NCBI RefSeq assembly: GCF_000377005.1
Contig: NZ_AQYB01000033.1
Coordinates: 372,001 to 436,000 of the forward strand
Source of the DNA: Streptococcus minor DSM 17118
GTDB taxonomy: Bacteria; Bacillota; Bacilli; Lactobacillales; Streptococcaceae
Length of the DNA stretch: 64,000 nt
Reading direction: 5' to 3'
In this document: positions 18,034-28,155 of the stretch, one piece after another
How the letters are laid out: each line of letters begins with the position of its first letter
Position numbering within the stretch: the first letter of the stretch is position 1
The notes under the pieces: generated by a model
What the model was told of the DNA's origin: nothing
The model's database searches: none
Seen by the model: only the letters and a program-made list of their open reading frames with translations
Program-made: the position numbers and the translations under genes

Positions 18034-19833
18034 TTACTCCATTTTTCTTTTTTGTGCAATGAGTCTTGCGATCTCATCAAGAGCCTGCTGATCGTTTCCG
18101 ACATGAGAATGTTCCCGAACGTTTTTTAACCTTTTTCGATTTTCTCTCCTCATCTGTTCTCGGTGACGATTGAATTCTAAGTCTTCTATCTCATTGGCGC
18201 CGATTTCATCTGGCAGTTTTTCTTCTAAAACCCGATACCAAGCTCGTTGAACTGCTTCATCTAGTTCAGCCAAATCATAAGCCGTAATTTCTCCATTAGC
18301 TTTTAAAACCTCAAACAAGGTCTGCAACTCAGGAGTGACAAAATGAAAATCCTCTCTCAATCGATATTCATTTAGAAGATAAGGGTGCTCAGTCATCCGA
18401 TATAGCAAGTGATTTTCTGTCCGAATCAGATTGGTAATCCTTTCCTGCTGAGAAATAATCGGCTGGCTCAGTGGTTTGACATAGGAATCCTGCGGAACAC
18501 GAGCAGCTTCTTGTCGCTGCTTTCGGTTGTGAATTCTTGCCCGATTCACCACATCCTCCACCTGCTGGTAATCAAAATCAACCAGCATATCTGATACCTT
18601 GTAAATATAGGTATTTTGCGCAGTAATGGAAGAGGTCTGAGCAATGATAGGAGCAATCTTATCCAAAAAATCAATCTGCATTTGTAGGTTATCAGGATTT
18701 TCAGGCTTCAGATATTGAATCAAAAACTCTACACCTGTCAATCTGAACTTGGTTAGGACATTCGCCAAAGCTTCTGCTGAATGCTTGGAAATATACTCAT
18801 CTGGGTCCATCTGGTCTGGTAAAAAAACAATTTCAACCTTGAAATCTGTCAATTCTTCCAAAGCCCTAGCAGTTGCTGCTTGTCCAGCCTTATCTCCATC
18901 ATACGTCAAAACAATGTTTTGGCAATACTTAGCTAAGTGGCGGACATGGTCTGCTGTCAGAGCTGTTCCCATAGAAGCGACAGCATTTTCAAGACCAGCC
19001 CGATAGGCTGCAATCACGTCCATGAAACCTTCCATCAGATAGACTTCCCGATGCTTTTTGATAGAAGCCTTAGCCTTATCCAAATGATAGAGCTCATAGC
19101 TCTTATTAAATATAGCTGTTGCTCGGCTATTTTTGTACTTAGCCAACTGCTTATCAGCCAAATCTTTTTCTGTCCAAATCCGACCAGAAAATGCAACCAC
19201 ACGACCATACTCATCCGTCAGCGGAAACATAATTCTGCCTTGAAAAGCATCATAAATCATGTTGGCATTGCCAGTGTTGAAAAGTCCTGAATGAAGCAAA
19301 TCAGCTTCTACAAATTTTTTAGATAAATGCTGATAGAGGTAATTAGCTTCCTGAGGAGCTAGACCAATTTGGAAATACTTGATGACCTCATCTGTCAAGC
19401 CACGCTGGTATAGATAGTGGCGTGCTGCTTCTCCCATCTTTGTCGTCATCAGAAGAGCATGATAAAACTTGTTAGCTTCTGAATGGATCTCGTAAAGGAC
19501 TTGGTTGGGATGATTTCCATTTTTAGTCTGTCTGTCTGTAACAGGGATATCAAGCTGAAATCCAGCCTTCTCAGCTACAATCTGCACACTTTCTGAAAAA
19601 GAAACTCCACGTGCTTCCTCGATGAACTTAAACACATCTCCTGAACGCCCACAACCAAAACAATGATAAAATTGCTTATCTTCTACAACGTTAAAGGAAG
19701 GCGTTTTTTCACCATGAAAGGGACAAAGTCCCAGATAATTTCGGCCAGCCTTTGTGAGGGCAACTGACTCACCAATAATATCAACGATATTGACAGAGTG
19801 TTTAATGTCATTGATTTTATCTTTTGAAATCAT
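18034..19833 (-). CDS. dnaG: DNA primase
   Basis: Makes RNA primers for replication. 599 residues. The N-terminal CHC2 zinc finger is seen in [12 protein letters not shown] and [11 protein letters not shown], the TOPRIM catalytic core in [11 protein letters not shown] and [12 protein letters not shown], and a C-terminal helicase-binding domain. AAAGGAGG precedes the ATG by 6 nt. Transcribed with rpoD. Upstream, on the minus strand, TATGCT preceded by TGG (around 19877) could be an extended -10. Confidence 0.97.
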   Translation of the reverse strand: MISKDKINDIKHSVNIVDIIGESVALTKAGRNYLGLCPFHGEKTPSFNVVEDKQFYHCFGCGRSGDVFKFIEEARGVSFSESVQIVAEKAGFQLDIPVTDRQTKNGNHPNQVLYEIHSEANKFYHALLMTTKMGEAARHYLYQRGLTDEVIKYFQIGLAPQEANYLYQHLSKKFVEADLLHSGLFNTGNANMIYDAFQGRIMFPLTDEYGRVVAFSGRIWTEKDLADKQLAKYKNSRATAIFNKSYELYHLDKAKASIKKHREVYLMEGFMDVIAAYRAGLENAVASMGTALTADHVRHLAKYCQNIVLTYDGDKAGQAATARALEELTDFKVEIVFLPDQMDPDEYISKHSAEALANVLTKFRLTGVEFLIQYLKPENPDNLQMQIDFLDKIAPIIAQTSSITAQNTYIYKVSDMLVDFDYQQVEDVVNRARIHNRKQRQEAARVPQDSYVKPLSQPIISQQERITNLIRTENHLLYRMTEHPYLLNEYRLREDFHFVTPELQTLFEVLKANGEITAYDLAELDEAVQRAWYRVLEEKLPDEIGANEIEDLEFNRHREQMRRENRKRLKNVREHSHVGNDQQALDEIARLIAQKRKME

Positions 19834-20001
19834 CCACTACCTCCTTTCAAGGATTCATGCTGAGTTTAAGCATACCATACCATTTTCTATTTTATAACAA
19901 AATAGGTCAAATGTAAATTTTTCAGGATAGAATGCTTGATTTTTTTTCAAAATACTATATAATATTCAAATATAATATTTATGAAAGGACATGTTTAGGA
20001 T

Positions 20002-20370
20002 ATGTTAAAAGATTTAAAGGCCTTTTTATTTAAAGGAAATGTGCTTGATTTGGCAGTTGCTGTTATTATTGGTGGAGCTTTTGGAGCCATCATCACTTCA
20101 TTGGTTACTGACATCATCACACCACTCATCTTGAACCCAGCTTTGAAAGCTGCAAACGTTGAAAACATCTCTCAACTTGCTTGGAACGGTGTTAAATACG
20201 GTAGCTTCTTAAGCGCAATCATCAACTTCTTGATTGTTGGTACTTCTCTTTTCTTCGTAGTGAAAGCTGCTGAAAAAGCGATGCCTAAAAAAGTTGAGGA
20301 AGAAGCTCCTGCTGGACCAACACAAGAAGAACTTCTTGTGGAAATCCGTGACTTATTGAAAAATAAATAA
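20002..20370 (+). CDS. mscL: Large-conductance mechanosensitive channel
   Basis: Emergency osmotic release valve in the membrane. 122 residues with the conserved N-terminus LKAFLFKGNVLDLAVAVIIG (first, pore-lining helix with its glycine spacing), the first loop, a second helix SAIINFLIVGTSLFFVV and a charged C-terminal bundle ending in LVEIRDLLKNK. Convergent with galE and divergent from dnaG. Single-gene unit with its own terminator. Confidence 0.96.
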   Translation: MLKDLKAFLFKGNVLDLAVAVIIGGAFGAIITSLVTDIITPLILNPALKAANVENISQLAWNGVKYGSFLSAIINFLIVGTSLFFVVKAAEKAMPKKVEEEAPAGPTQEELLVEIRDLLKNK

Positions 20371-20378
20371 TAGAAAGA

Positions 20379-20413
20379 AGTCTGGGAAATGCAATATCCC
20401 CAGACTCTTTTTC
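20379..20413 (+). terminator. Terminator of mscL
   Basis: AGTCTGGG (20379-20386) and CCCAGACT (20399-20406) followed by CTTTTTC. Confidence 0.85.
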
Positions 20414-20462
20414 TTTTTATGAAATCCCCAGATTCTCCTGAAAACCTTGAATTGCAAGTCAA

Positions 20463-20498
20463 AATAAGAAGTTGATTTAACTCAACTTCTTATTTTTT
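20463..20498 (-). terminator. Terminator of galE (bidirectional)
   Basis: AATAAGAAGTTGA pairs with TCAACTTCTTATT across a 6-base loop, starting at the galE stop codon. T-rich tracts flank it on both strands, so it backs up the mscL terminator too. Confidence 0.8.
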
Positions 20499-21516
20499 AT
20501 TGTTTTCCATAGCCATTTGGATTCTTAGATTGCCAGTTCCAAGTATCTCGACACATATCTTCAATACTTTTTTCTGTCTTCCAAGCTAGTTCAGCTAGTG
20601 CTTTATCTGCATTGGCATAGAAAGAAGGTAGGTCACCTGCTCGGCGTGGAGCCATTTGATAAGGGACTTCTACTCCTGTCACTTGAACGAAAGTATTGAC
20701 CAATTCTAGGACGCTGGTTCCTCGCCCTGAACCTAAATTATAAGTATAAACTAGAGGCGCTTCATTGAGCTTATCCAACGCTTTAACATGTCCTTTGGCT
20801 AAATCAACTACATGAATATAGTCTCGCACACAGGTTCCATCTGGTGTATCATAATCATCCCCGAAGATGTTGAGAAACTCACGTTTTCCAACTGCTACCT
20901 GAGCGATAAAAGGCATGAGGTTATTAGGAATACCAGATGGATCTTCTCCAATCAAACCGGACTCATGAGCCCCGATAGGATTAAAGTAACGGAGCAAGGA
21001 AATAGACCAGCTTGGATCTGATATGAAAATATCTCGTAAAATCTGCTCACACATCACCTTGGTTTGGCCATAAGGACTTGTCGGAATACCGACTGGCATA
21101 TCTTCCTTATAAGGAGAAGGATTGAAACTGCCATAAACTGTCGCACTAGAGGAGAAGACAATCTTTTTGACACCAAATTCAGGCATTACTTCTACCAAAG
21201 ATAGGATGGACATGATATTATTTTGGTAGTAAGCACCTGGTTTTTGAACTGACTCACCCACGGCCTTAAAAGCTGCAAAATGGATGGCTGCTTCTATCTT
21301 TTCCTTGGTAAAGACAGCACGAAGACCCTCCTTATCTGATACATCTAGCTGATAAAAAGCTGGCCTCTTACCCGTAATCTCTTCAATACGGTCTACGACT
21401 AAGGAACTGGCATTGGATAAATCATCAACAATGACCACATCTTGACCCAGATTCAGCAATTCAACAACGGTATGGCTTCCAATATAGCCACAGCCACCTG
21501 TTACTAAGATACTCAT
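20497..21516 (-). CDS. galE: UDP-glucose 4-epimerase
   Basis: Interconverts UDP-glucose and UDP-galactose for galactose metabolism and for capsule or wall polysaccharide precursors. 339 residues. Rossmann NAD site ILVTGGCGYIGSHT at the N-terminus, catalytic Ser with YxxxK in SPYGQTKVMCEQ, and the sugar-binding C-terminal part (YNLGSGRGTSVLEL). AAGGAGG precedes the ATG. It stands alone between rpsU and mscL rather than in a gal operon, so it may serve surface polysaccharides. Confidence 0.96.
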   Translation of the reverse strand: MSILVTGGCGYIGSHTVVELLNLGQDVVIVDDLSNASSLVVDRIEEITGKRPAFYQLDVSDKEGLRAVFTKEKIEAAIHFAAFKAVGESVQKPGAYYQNNIMSILSLVEVMPEFGVKKIVFSSSATVYGSFNPSPYKEDMPVGIPTSPYGQTKVMCEQILRDIFISDPSWSISLLRYFNPIGAHESGLIGEDPSGIPNNLMPFIAQVAVGKREFLNIFGDDYDTPDGTCVRDYIHVVDLAKGHVKALDKLNEAPLVYTYNLGSGRGTSVLELVNTFVQVTGVEVPYQMAPRRAGDLPSFYANADKALAELAWKTEKSIEDMCRDTWNWQSKNPNGYGKQ

Positions 21517-21554
21517 GGTATCCTCCTTAATTAAAAGATAGATTTGTACAATAA

Positions 21555-21577
21555 AAAACAGCCTTGCAGCTGTTTTT
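21555..21577 (-). terminator. Terminator of rpsU
   Basis: On the minus strand AAAAACAGC, TGCAA loop region and GCTGTTTTTT, ten bases past the rpsU stop. Confidence 0.8.
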
Positions 21578-21586
21578 CATATTCTA

Positions 21587-21763
21587 TTAGAATTTTTTAC
21601 GCTTACGAGCTGCTTCTGATTTGCGTTTACGTTTTACAGATGGTTTTTCGTAGAATTCACGTTTACGTGTTTCTTGAAGTGTACCAGCTTTGGTAACCGC
21701 ACGTTTGAAACGGCGAAGAGCATCATCAAGTGACTCATTCTTGCGTACTACAGTTTTTGACAT
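21587..21763 (-). CDS. rpsU: 30S ribosomal protein S21
   Basis: Small-subunit protein needed for mRNA/anti-SD interaction. 58 residues, the normal size, from the ATG at 21763 ([20 protein letters not shown]) preceded by GAGGGGAG; an in-frame reading to 21826 runs into the promoter and is not real. The basic tail [17 protein letters not shown] is typical. It stands as a single-gene unit. Confidence 0.97.
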
Positions 21764-21797
21764 TTTTTTCACTCCCCTCAATTTCAAAGTCTTCCTC

Positions 21798-21826
21798 ATT
21801 ATACTGTAATTTGTCATCTGTGTCAA
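21798..21826 (-). promoter_or_regulatory. Consensus promoter of rpsU
   Basis: Minus strand TTGACA (21826-21821), 17 bp, TATAAT (21803-21798): a perfect sigma-A promoter, as expected for a ribosomal protein gene. Confidence 0.85.
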
Positions 21827-21894
21827 GATATTTTTCAGCTAAATAGAATTAAAATTTCCTATAAAACTTGTTTAATCAGTAAATGAGTTTCTAC

Positions 21895-24800
21895 TTAATT
21901 GTCTGATAAAAAGATACTCTCCTGGAATTCCTTTGTATCTTCGAAATAGGCTTTGAAAATAGCTAATTTTAGTTGATAAACATGCCCTGCAGCTTCACCT
22001 TGCGTTCGCCACATTCTAATGGAATCTTTTCTTAGAGCTTCTTTCATATGATGTTCAATGTCACTAAAATTCTGTAAAGTCACTGGCTGGTTTTCATATG
22101 TAATAGTGATGGGTTTTAGGCTTGAAACTTTCGCTTCTCTCTCCCTGAACATCGCTTTTTTGAAGTCTGATAAGCTGTTAATCGTCGGATCATCTTTAAA
22201 GATCTGTGAGACAATATATTGATCGCTCAGTTCTATGCCCTCGGACTTGGCTTGAGCAGCATACTGATCGGATATGTAAGGAATCATGCCTTCTTCATAG
22301 CCTTTATGAGCCAACAATTCAAAAGCTGTACGTCTAAAGGTATAGCCCCCAGAAGCTCCATTTGGATTTTCTAACAGGCCAAACATAGGAGAAAACAAAG
22401 GGACGCTAACATAGGTATTTCTATCTGCTGATGGACCGCGAATAATGCTAACTTTACCTCTAAAATCATGGCGTTTGATAACAATCTGATTGTCAATCAA
22501 ATCATCAATCGTTCGGAGTTGCTTATTGACATCACTAGCTTCGACAACCTGATCCGTATGATGATTCGTATCTGGGTCTTTTACCCCAATCATCCGCCCA
22601 ATCAAATGATTGCGACCTAGTTCCGAAGTTTGAAGTAGAGCATTCCCTTCTGCTAAATCTAACACATATAATACATCAAACAATCGATGCATGTACTCTT
22701 TTAAATCCTGGCTATTCTGGAAACGGCTTGGACTGGTGTTAACTGTTGAGAGACGTTTTTTCTCATCAGTTGTCAATGTGCTATATAAATTTAAACCAAT
22801 TGAACCAGCGTTCCTATCGCGGACTGTTTGAAATAGACCTTCAGCATAACTTTCTTGACCGACACCTGGTCTTAGTCCATGACCTCCAAGATAGACTGTA
22901 TCTTCTAAAGCATGTACCAACTCATGCGTCCAAATAGAGCCACCTTGAGATAGGTCATCTCGTAAAATGGGGGTTTCACTAAATTGAATGAGGTCGCCGT
23001 TTGAAAATGCATCAGCATTTGGCGTGCGATGATGGTAACGACCTGATGGAGCCAAAACCTCTCGAACAGCTCTTGTTGAAGTAGGACCCGTTTTTGCTGC
23101 CCATTGCTTAGTGGTTTGTTGCAATAAGCTATCAAAGACTACCACTGACCCATTCATCAATCTCTTCTTCACACCCTCTTTAGCAAGCCGATACCAAACA
23201 TCGATGTGGTCTGTCTGATATTGAGCATGCTTGTCTATCAATTGTTTTAGCTCTTCCATTTTGTTAGCATAAGCTGTTGAATCAACTTGTTCCAAACTCT
23301 CCTCTACATAAGTTGCCATATCTCCAAAAGTGAGGGTTGTGGCTGTAGGGATGATGTAAATGGAAGGTTCTGTCATGGTAAGGAGTGGCAAATAGAAATT
23401 TTGTAAGTTCAACTGATTTAATCGCTCAACAATTTCAATATTCATAGGAACCGATTGTGGCTGTTTTTCAGCAATATAGGCTTTACTTGTTTGCTTAAAC
23501 CAGTCATTCAAGGATGTTTGAGGTTGATAGATTGCTACTTCTTGTTTCAAAAATTCATAAATGGTTGGAGCATTAGTGACTTTTGCAAATCGACTTTCAA
23601 ATAGGTGAGCAGTATTCTCTGGTAAATATGGATCATCTATGGACTGATTTCCTAGTGTCACTAACCAGATTGGAAGGGACTCGGAAGAATGTTTTACGTA
23701 TTCTAACACAGTATCTTTTAAAAGACGTTGCTCTGATAAGGGGATGCTGTACCATCTGTCTAGATAGGCCAATCCCAAAAGAATAGATGCCTTATGAGTC
23801 AGGAGATATTCTTCTTTTTCTTGGAGTGCCATGTCTGAGGGTGTAGAATCTATTAGCATCGGAATGACAAGATCTAATGTTTGTTTGACACGCTCAAAAG
23901 AGTCTTGTAGCTGCAAACTGTCTAGATGGCTGTAATCGGGACGTTTATTTCTATACCCAGCTGCTCGGTAGATTTCTTCTGAATGGTAGTCCAGATTTTT
24001 ATAACTATCCATTACTCTTTCAATAGTTTCCAGACGAAGTTTGGGATCGTCTGGGGAAACGGACTCATCTTCTGTCGTTTCTGAATCTACTGGTGGTTTT
24101 GGGGGTTCTTCTGTAACCACTGGAGGGGTTGGAGGCTGCTCATCCTTGGGTTCTGAATCTACTGGTGGGGCTTCTGTAACCACTGGTGGAATAGATGGCG
24201 CTTCATCCTTAGGTTTTGAATCTGATGGGGGAGCCGGTGGGGCCTCTGTAACCACTGGTGGAACAGATGGCTTTTCGTCCTTGGGTTCTGAAACCGCTGG
24301 GGGCGCTGGTGGGGCCTCTGTAACCACTGGTGGAACAGATGGCTTTTCGTCCTTGGGTTCTGAAACCGCTGGGGGCGCTGGTGGGGCTTCTGTAACCACT
24401 GGAGGGGTTGGAGGCTGCTCATCCTTGGGTTCCGAAACTACTGGGGGTGTTGGTGGGGCTTCTGTAACTACTGGAGGTTCTGAAGGAGGATTGGGTGTTG
24501 GCTGAACATCACGAGGTTCACCCTCCTCCTTCAAGATTTTATTGGCATATAACCGTACAGCACTATCCATAGGAAGAGCTGATAAAGGGATGTAGCCAAC
24601 GTAGTCATAGTTCTTTATATCACCCACAGTTAACTGATTAGATGTCGGTACCGTTACTGATGAAAGCGACAAAAACTGCAAGGCTTCATCCGCGCTCATC
24701 ATATGTGACGAAGTGCTCACCAAGCTTGCACCTAATAGTAATATCAGAGCTGTCGTTTTTCTTTTTTTCACTACAAACAATAGAGTAGCTAATGAGCCGA

Positions 24801-25146
24801 TTCCCAATAACAATAGGTTATAGTCTTCTATGGAGGAAGTCTTAGGAAGATGAGACTCTTTCGATGATACAGAACTTGGTTTATAAACCAATATGTAAGT
24901 TTGTTCCGTTACTTCTATCAACCTCTCCGAACGAATCAAGGTTTGTTCAATTGCTGTTAAATCAGCATAGGAGATAGATAGCAGGTTTGCTTCTTTTCGA
25001 TTGGAAGATGGATGGGTAGTAAGCGATGGCTCTGTCTGCTGTCTCGCTTGTACTGAAGGAGAGACTCCGATAAACATACTAGCAATTGCAATCGATGCTA
25101 ATCCGACGCTCAACTTACGAATACCATATTTTATTTTTTTAAACAC
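21895..25146 (-). CDS. Compact M26 (IgA1-protease/Zmp-like) zinc metalloprotease, wall-anchored
   Basis: A secreted surface protease of 1,083 residues. Start is GTG at 25146, eight bases after AGGAG. Order: YSIRK-type signal peptide (YGIRKLSVGLAS, cleavage about residue 34), LPKTS at 100-104 followed by two membrane segments around a KKRK stop (the N-terminal sortase arrangement of Zmp/IgA proteases), a proline-rich repeat region (213-360), then the M26 domain. The zinc site is HELVH at 741-745 with the third ligand E765 (GQESYAEG), and the C-terminal part (AYELLAHKG-like, ending near ESIF) is as in ZmpB. Most Zmp proteins are 1,600-2,000 residues, so the G5/central region is missing or very short. 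Target unknown. Confidence 0.9.
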   Translation of the reverse strand: MFKKIKYGIRKLSVGLASIAIASMFIGVSPSVQARQQTEPSLTTHPSSNRKEANLLSISYADLTAIEQTLIRSERLIEVTEQTYILVYKPSSVSSKESHLPKTSSIEDYNLLLLGIGSLATLLFVVKKRKTTALILLLGASLVSTSSHMMSADEALQFLSLSSVTVPTSNQLTVGDIKNYDYVGYIPLSALPMDSAVRLYANKILKEEGEPRDVQPTPNPPSEPPVVTEAPPTPPVVSEPKDEQPPTPPVVTEAPPAPPAVSEPKDEKPSVPPVVTEAPPAPPAVSEPKDEKPSVPPVVTEAPPAPPSDSKPKDEAPSIPPVVTEAPPVDSEPKDEQPPTPPVVTEEPPKPPVDSETTEDESVSPDDPKLRLETIERVMDSYKNLDYHSEEIYRAAGYRNKRPDYSHLDSLQLQDSFERVKQTLDLVIPMLIDSTPSDMALQEKEEYLLTHKASILLGLAYLDRWYSIPLSEQRLLKDTVLEYVKHSSESLPIWLVTLGNQSIDDPYLPENTAHLFESRFAKVTNAPTIYEFLKQEVAIYQPQTSLNDWFKQTSKAYIAEKQPQSVPMNIEIVERLNQLNLQNFYLPLLTMTEPSIYIIPTATTLTFGDMATYVEESLEQVDSTAYANKMEELKQLIDKHAQYQTDHIDVWYRLAKEGVKKRLMNGSVVVFDSLLQQTTKQWAAKTGPTSTRAVREVLAPSGRYHHRTPNADAFSNGDLIQFSETPILRDDLSQGGSIWTHELVHALEDTVYLGGHGLRPGVGQESYAEGLFQTVRDRNAGSIGLNLYSTLTTDEKKRLSTVNTSPSRFQNSQDLKEYMHRLFDVLYVLDLAEGNALLQTSELGRNHLIGRMIGVKDPDTNHHTDQVVEASDVNKQLRTIDDLIDNQIVIKRHDFRGKVSIIRGPSADRNTYVSVPLFSPMFGLLENPNGASGGYTFRRTAFELLAHKGYEEGMIPYISDQYAAQAKSEGIELSDQYIVSQIFKDDPTINSLSDFKKAMFREREAKVSSLKPITITYENQPVTLQNFSDIEHHMKEALRKDSIRMWRTQGEAAGHVYQLKLAIFKAYFEDTKEFQESIFLSDN
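24082..24500 (-). repeat. Tandem 72-bp (24-residue) proline-rich repeats in the M26 protease
   Basis: About six units with consensus PPVVTEAPPAPPAVSEPKDE; two are shortened. The copies at about 24245-24316 and 24317-24388 are nearly identical in DNA (a run of 72 bases recurring 72 bp later), implying recent unequal exchange or slippage. Unit length divisible by three preserves frame, so repeat number can vary the stalk length. Confidence 0.85.
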
Positions 25147-25364
25147 ATTATTAGCTCCTATTCAGACGTTTTTAAAATACTCAAAAAATGTACGTGAGCA
25201 CAAATATTCTTAATTTTTGATTTATCCAGCATTCAGTATAGCGAAAACATATATTAAATTCAAGTGTTTTTGAATAATATTTGAAAAGAAACCAGCTTAG
25301 GTTATGCCCATCTCACAAAACAAATGGATAACTCCTTAAAGGAAGGTATCACAGTGACACAATT
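25147..25364. other. Non-coding region upstream of the M26 protease
   Basis: AT-rich upstream region expected to hold the protease promoter. I could not identify a confident -35/-10 pair or operator. No gene seen. Confidence 0.4.
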
Positions 25365-25403
25365 CCATAAAATAAGTCTCCTTTCACAGGGTGAAAGAAG
25401 ACT
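25365..25403 (-). terminator. Terminator of the 25403-29289 gene group
   Basis: Minus strand AGTCTTCTTTCAC, CCT loop, GTGAAAGGAGACT then TTATTTTAT. The stem begins at the stop codon of the membrane protein. Confidence 0.75.
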
Positions 25404-26026
25404 CATTTCTTAATCTTAACACACAGAATCCAACTGACCCAGGTAAAACATTGGTAAATAATGAAAAAAACAATAAAACAATGTAGAAAAAACGCTTCTG
25501 GCAAAATATAGATAACAGGATCTGTATTGGGATTAAAGAGCCATGTTGAGTCGCCCACAAAGAGGATTTGGTGGAAGAGAATAAAGAAAGAATTGAAACC
25601 AATCAAGGTTCCCAAAAGAGCAAGTAACAAGGGAATAATAGCCATCCAGAGATAGACTTTCTGAAAGAGATTTCCATAACCTTTTCTCACAACCTCTTTA
25701 AAGAACATGATACTTCCTGGTAAACTCAACAAAAAAATACCTTGGGTCAAATGAAAAAGCCACTTGACCTGTTGGAAATGATGAAGTCCATCGGCTGAGG
25801 AAGAAAAATTAGGCATAGCTAGGACATGTTGAAAGGGATTTGTCAAATACTGCATCAGAATATGAAAATTATAGAGGATATCCTCTGCTTTCATATAGAC
25901 GACCTTTTCCAGATTCAACCACTGTATTTCCAGCGGATAGAAAAGCCAAGCTAGGTAAATGGTTAACAGTATGGCGGCCGATAGGTTCGTCAGAACAGTC
26001 GACATAACTTGTATTTTAGTTTTCAT
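25403..26026 (-). CDS. TIGR01906-type integral membrane protein
   Basis: Start at ATG 26026, with GGAG five bases upstream inside the end of the phosphatase gene (11-bp overlap); this gives 207 residues. Four to five hydrophobic helices: [20 protein letters not shown] at the N-terminus, [37 protein letters not shown] and the C-terminal [16 protein letters not shown]. The region between helix 1 and 2 is extracytoplasmic and carries [15 protein letters not shown]. Families like this sit next to nagD in many lactobacillales and have no assigned function. Confidence 0.8.
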   Translation of the reverse strand: MKTKIQVMSTVLTNLSAAILLTIYLAWLFYPLEIQWLNLEKVVYMKAEDILYNFHILMQYLTNPFQHVLAMPNFSSSADGLHHFQQVKWLFHLTQGIFLLSLPGSIMFFKEVVRKGYGNLFQKVYLWMAIIPLLLALLGTLIGFNSFFILFHQILFVGDSTWLFNPNTDPVIYILPEAFFLHCFIVFFIIYQCFTWVSWILCVKIKK

Positions 26027-26789
26027 CAAAACTCCATTCATCAAGGCTCTTGAGGATATGGCTAGGCGCAATGGGCAAATCAGCCACTTCTTCTTCCTTG
26101 GTAAAACCAGTCAGAACTAGAAGAGTGGGAAAGCCATTGTCAATACCTGCTCGAATATCCGTCAGATAATTATCTCCCACCATGATGGTTTCTTCTAGCT
26201 TGGTACCTAGGTGAGACAAAGCCTTATTCATAATATAAGCCTGAGGCTTTCCAACAATATGTGGTTTGATTCGAGTCGCTGCTTCAAGAAGAGCCAAAAG
26301 AGACCCTGCCCCAGGCAAGAGACCACGTTCCGTTGGGATATTAAGGTCTGGATTGGTTCCGATAAACACTGCACCCTTTTCGATAGCTAGCGTTGCAGTG
26401 GCAAACTTCTCATAGTCAACCTGCCAATCTAGTCCCACCACAACATAGGCTGGATTTTCTTTATCCTCTATGTACCCAGCTTGGGCAATAGCAGATTTGA
26501 GACCGTGTTCTCCGATGACATAGACCGTTTTCTTTCGACCAATGTCATTCATATAGTCCACTGTAGCTAGAGAGGCGGTATAGATTGTATCGAGTGGTGT
26601 TTGTATCTCAAAGTTTTCCGCCAACATGGTCTGAACCTGTTCTGGTGTCCTAGTCGTGTTGTTGGTCACAAAAAGATGGGGAATCTGGCGTTTCTGTAAC
26701 TCCTTCACAAAACGCTCACCAGCAGGAATTCGCTCTTTCCCCTTGTAAATAGTCCCATCCAAATCAATCAAATATCCTTTATAAGTCAC
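26016..26789 (-). CDS. HAD-IIA phosphatase, NagD-like (TIGR01457 type)
   Basis: Start at GTG 26789 ([17 protein letters not shown]), seven bases after AAGGAG, giving the family's usual 257 residues. HAD motif [13 protein letters not shown], motif [14 protein letters not shown], the C2-type cap, motif [11 protein letters not shown] and motif [16 protein letters not shown] are all present. HAD-IIA enzymes dephosphorylate small sugar or nucleotide phosphates; the natural substrate here is unknown. Overlaps the downstream membrane protein gene and follows the NUDIX gene by 10 bp. Confidence 0.9.
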   Translation of the reverse strand: MTYKGYLIDLDGTIYKGKERIPAGERFVKELQKRQIPHLFVTNNTTRTPEQVQTMLAENFEIQTPLDTIYTASLATVDYMNDIGRKKTVYVIGEHGLKSAIAQAGYIEDKENPAYVVVGLDWQVDYEKFATATLAIEKGAVFIGTNPDLNIPTERGLLPGAGSLLALLEAATRIKPHIVGKPQAYIMNKALSHLGTKLEETIMVGDNYLTDIRAGIDNGFPTLLVLTGFTKEEEVADLPIAPSHILKSLDEWSFDEN

Positions 26790-26799
26790 TACTATCTCC

Positions 26800-27420
26800 T
26801 TAATCAAATCTGGTTTGCCAATGCTCGTCCGCTGCAGCTTCAAAGCAGAGAGCAATCTGTTTGGCAGTGGTTTTGCCTTCGGACAAAACTGGCAACTTAT
26901 CTAACTCAAAATATTCGCAGGCAAGAGTTTCTGAATTGGCTACAAACTCTCCGCCCATGCTAGTACACAGGATAAAAACTTTGGTCACATGGTGAGCAGA
27001 CTGAGCTGGATTGTTCTTTTTCTTATCCAAGATAGCAATGACCTTTTCAGCCTGTACTTCCAAGCCGGCTTCTTCCTTAACCTCCTTGATGGTGTTATCC
27101 ATGACAGACTGGTCTACATCACACCAACCGCCCGGTAAAGCCCAGCGACCATCTCTCTCCTGAACTAGAAGAATTTTCATATCCTTAAAAATAGCGGCTC
27201 TGGTATCAATTTTTGGTGTCTGGTAGCCAGATTCGTTGCAGAAAAGCTCCTTTACTGTTTCAATAGGAAGACCAGAAGGAGTAACTAGCATTTCAGCAGC
27301 AATCTGGCGAATTTCCTCAAAACGCTCCAAATCAAAGACATCTTTGGAATAAGCCAGACCATTTTGAGCTAGACTTTGAAGGCGGATAGCCCAATCCAGC
27401 CACTTGTCCTTATCTGTCAT
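26800..27420 (-). CDS. NUDIX hydrolase with N-terminal helical domain
   Basis: Start at ATG 27420 ([15 protein letters not shown]) after GGGAG; it overlaps the thioesterase stop by 11 bp. 206 residues. The N-terminal 60-residue domain marks the NUDIX-hydrolase/YjhB-like subgroup, and the Nudix box follows [20 protein letters not shown] with the catalytic KEVKEEAG. Members hydrolyse nucleoside diphosphates linked to another moiety (often ADP-ribose or CDP-choline-like); the substrate cannot be told. Part of a tightly packed operon from hemW. Confidence 0.9.
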   Translation of the reverse strand: MTDKDKWLDWAIRLQSLAQNGLAYSKDVFDLERFEEIRQIAAEMLVTPSGLPIETVKELFCNESGYQTPKIDTRAAIFKDMKILLVQERDGRWALPGGWCDVDQSVMDNTIKEVKEEAGLEVQAEKVIAILDKKKNNPAQSAHHVTKVFILCTSMGGEFVANSETLACEYFELDKLPVLSEGKTTAKQIALCFEAAADEHWQTRFD

Positions 27421-28147
27421 CGCGTTTCTCCCATTGGATAATGGCTTGGGCATGAATATGTCCTTCAGACCAGATTTCATGTTGGCTGGTCAAGTTCTCT
27501 AACTCAACCTTGGAAGAAATGATACCACCTGGCGACACTTCTTTGACATACTTGAGCTGGATATGACTTGGCCTATGAGTCAACAGGAAATCATATTCTA
27601 AAGCGTCATACATCCATTCTAAGTACTTGCTGTTGTTGACATGACCATTCATATCAATATCAAAGTAACGGATACGATAATCCTTACTTTCCGGATTTTC
27701 CAAGACTTGGTATCGAGGAGAACGCTGAATTTTTTTAACTTTCTCAGACTGATAGGGGGCAATCAAATCATCTGGTACTGGTACTACTTTTCGGTCCTGA
27801 AAGTGGATGAGAACAAAATAGCTCAAAATATCAATGAGTAAATTTCCCGCTTCATCATAAACATAAAATTTCCGATAACAAAAGAATTTATTGTAAGAGA
27901 TAGGTTCTGTCACAATGCGAACCGTCTCATTGTAGCTTGGCAATCTAAAAATCGATAATTCGTAGTCTGTGACTACCCAGACCAGACCATATTGCTCAAA
28001 AACATCTAGGTCACTACGACCAATGCTTGCGGATTGGCGACCAGAAATGCCTAGACAGTGGGAGATAAACTGCGAAATGATAATTTCTTGTTTAACATCT
28101 GTCATGTCAAAAGGTATAGTAAAGTGTTCTTCGTACTGTAAACCCAT
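27410..28147 (-). CDS. Acyl-[acyl-carrier-protein] thioesterase
   Basis: Hydrolyses acyl-ACP to end fatty acid elongation or recycle ACP. 245 residues forming two hot-dog folds, the FatA/acyl-ACP thioesterase family: N-terminal fold with the family start YEEHFTIPFDMTD, and a second fold introduced by RIRYFDIDMNGHVNNSKYLE with the catalytic Asp/Asn/His pattern DxDxNxHxNN. AGGAG precedes the ATG inside the hemW stop region. Second gene of the hemW operon. Confidence 0.93.
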   Translation of the reverse strand: MGLQYEEHFTIPFDMTDVKQEIIISQFISHCLGISGRQSASIGRSDLDVFEQYGLVWVVTDYELSIFRLPSYNETVRIVTEPISYNKFFCYRKFYVYDEAGNLLIDILSYFVLIHFQDRKVVPVPDDLIAPYQSEKVKKIQRSPRYQVLENPESKDYRIRYFDIDMNGHVNNSKYLEWMYDALEYDFLLTHRPSHIQLKYVKEVSPGGIISSKVELENLTSQHEIWSEGHIHAQAIIQWEKRDDR

Positions 28148-28155
28148 GGTAACTC

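Noticed and set aside
24082..24500. Possible CRISPR-like repeat array
   Set aside because: The repeats are contiguous, in frame and coding, without unique spacers.
24041..24505. Plus-strand Gly/Ser/Thr-rich open frame
   Set aside because: Mirror image of the proline-rich repeats of the M26 protease; no ribosome site.
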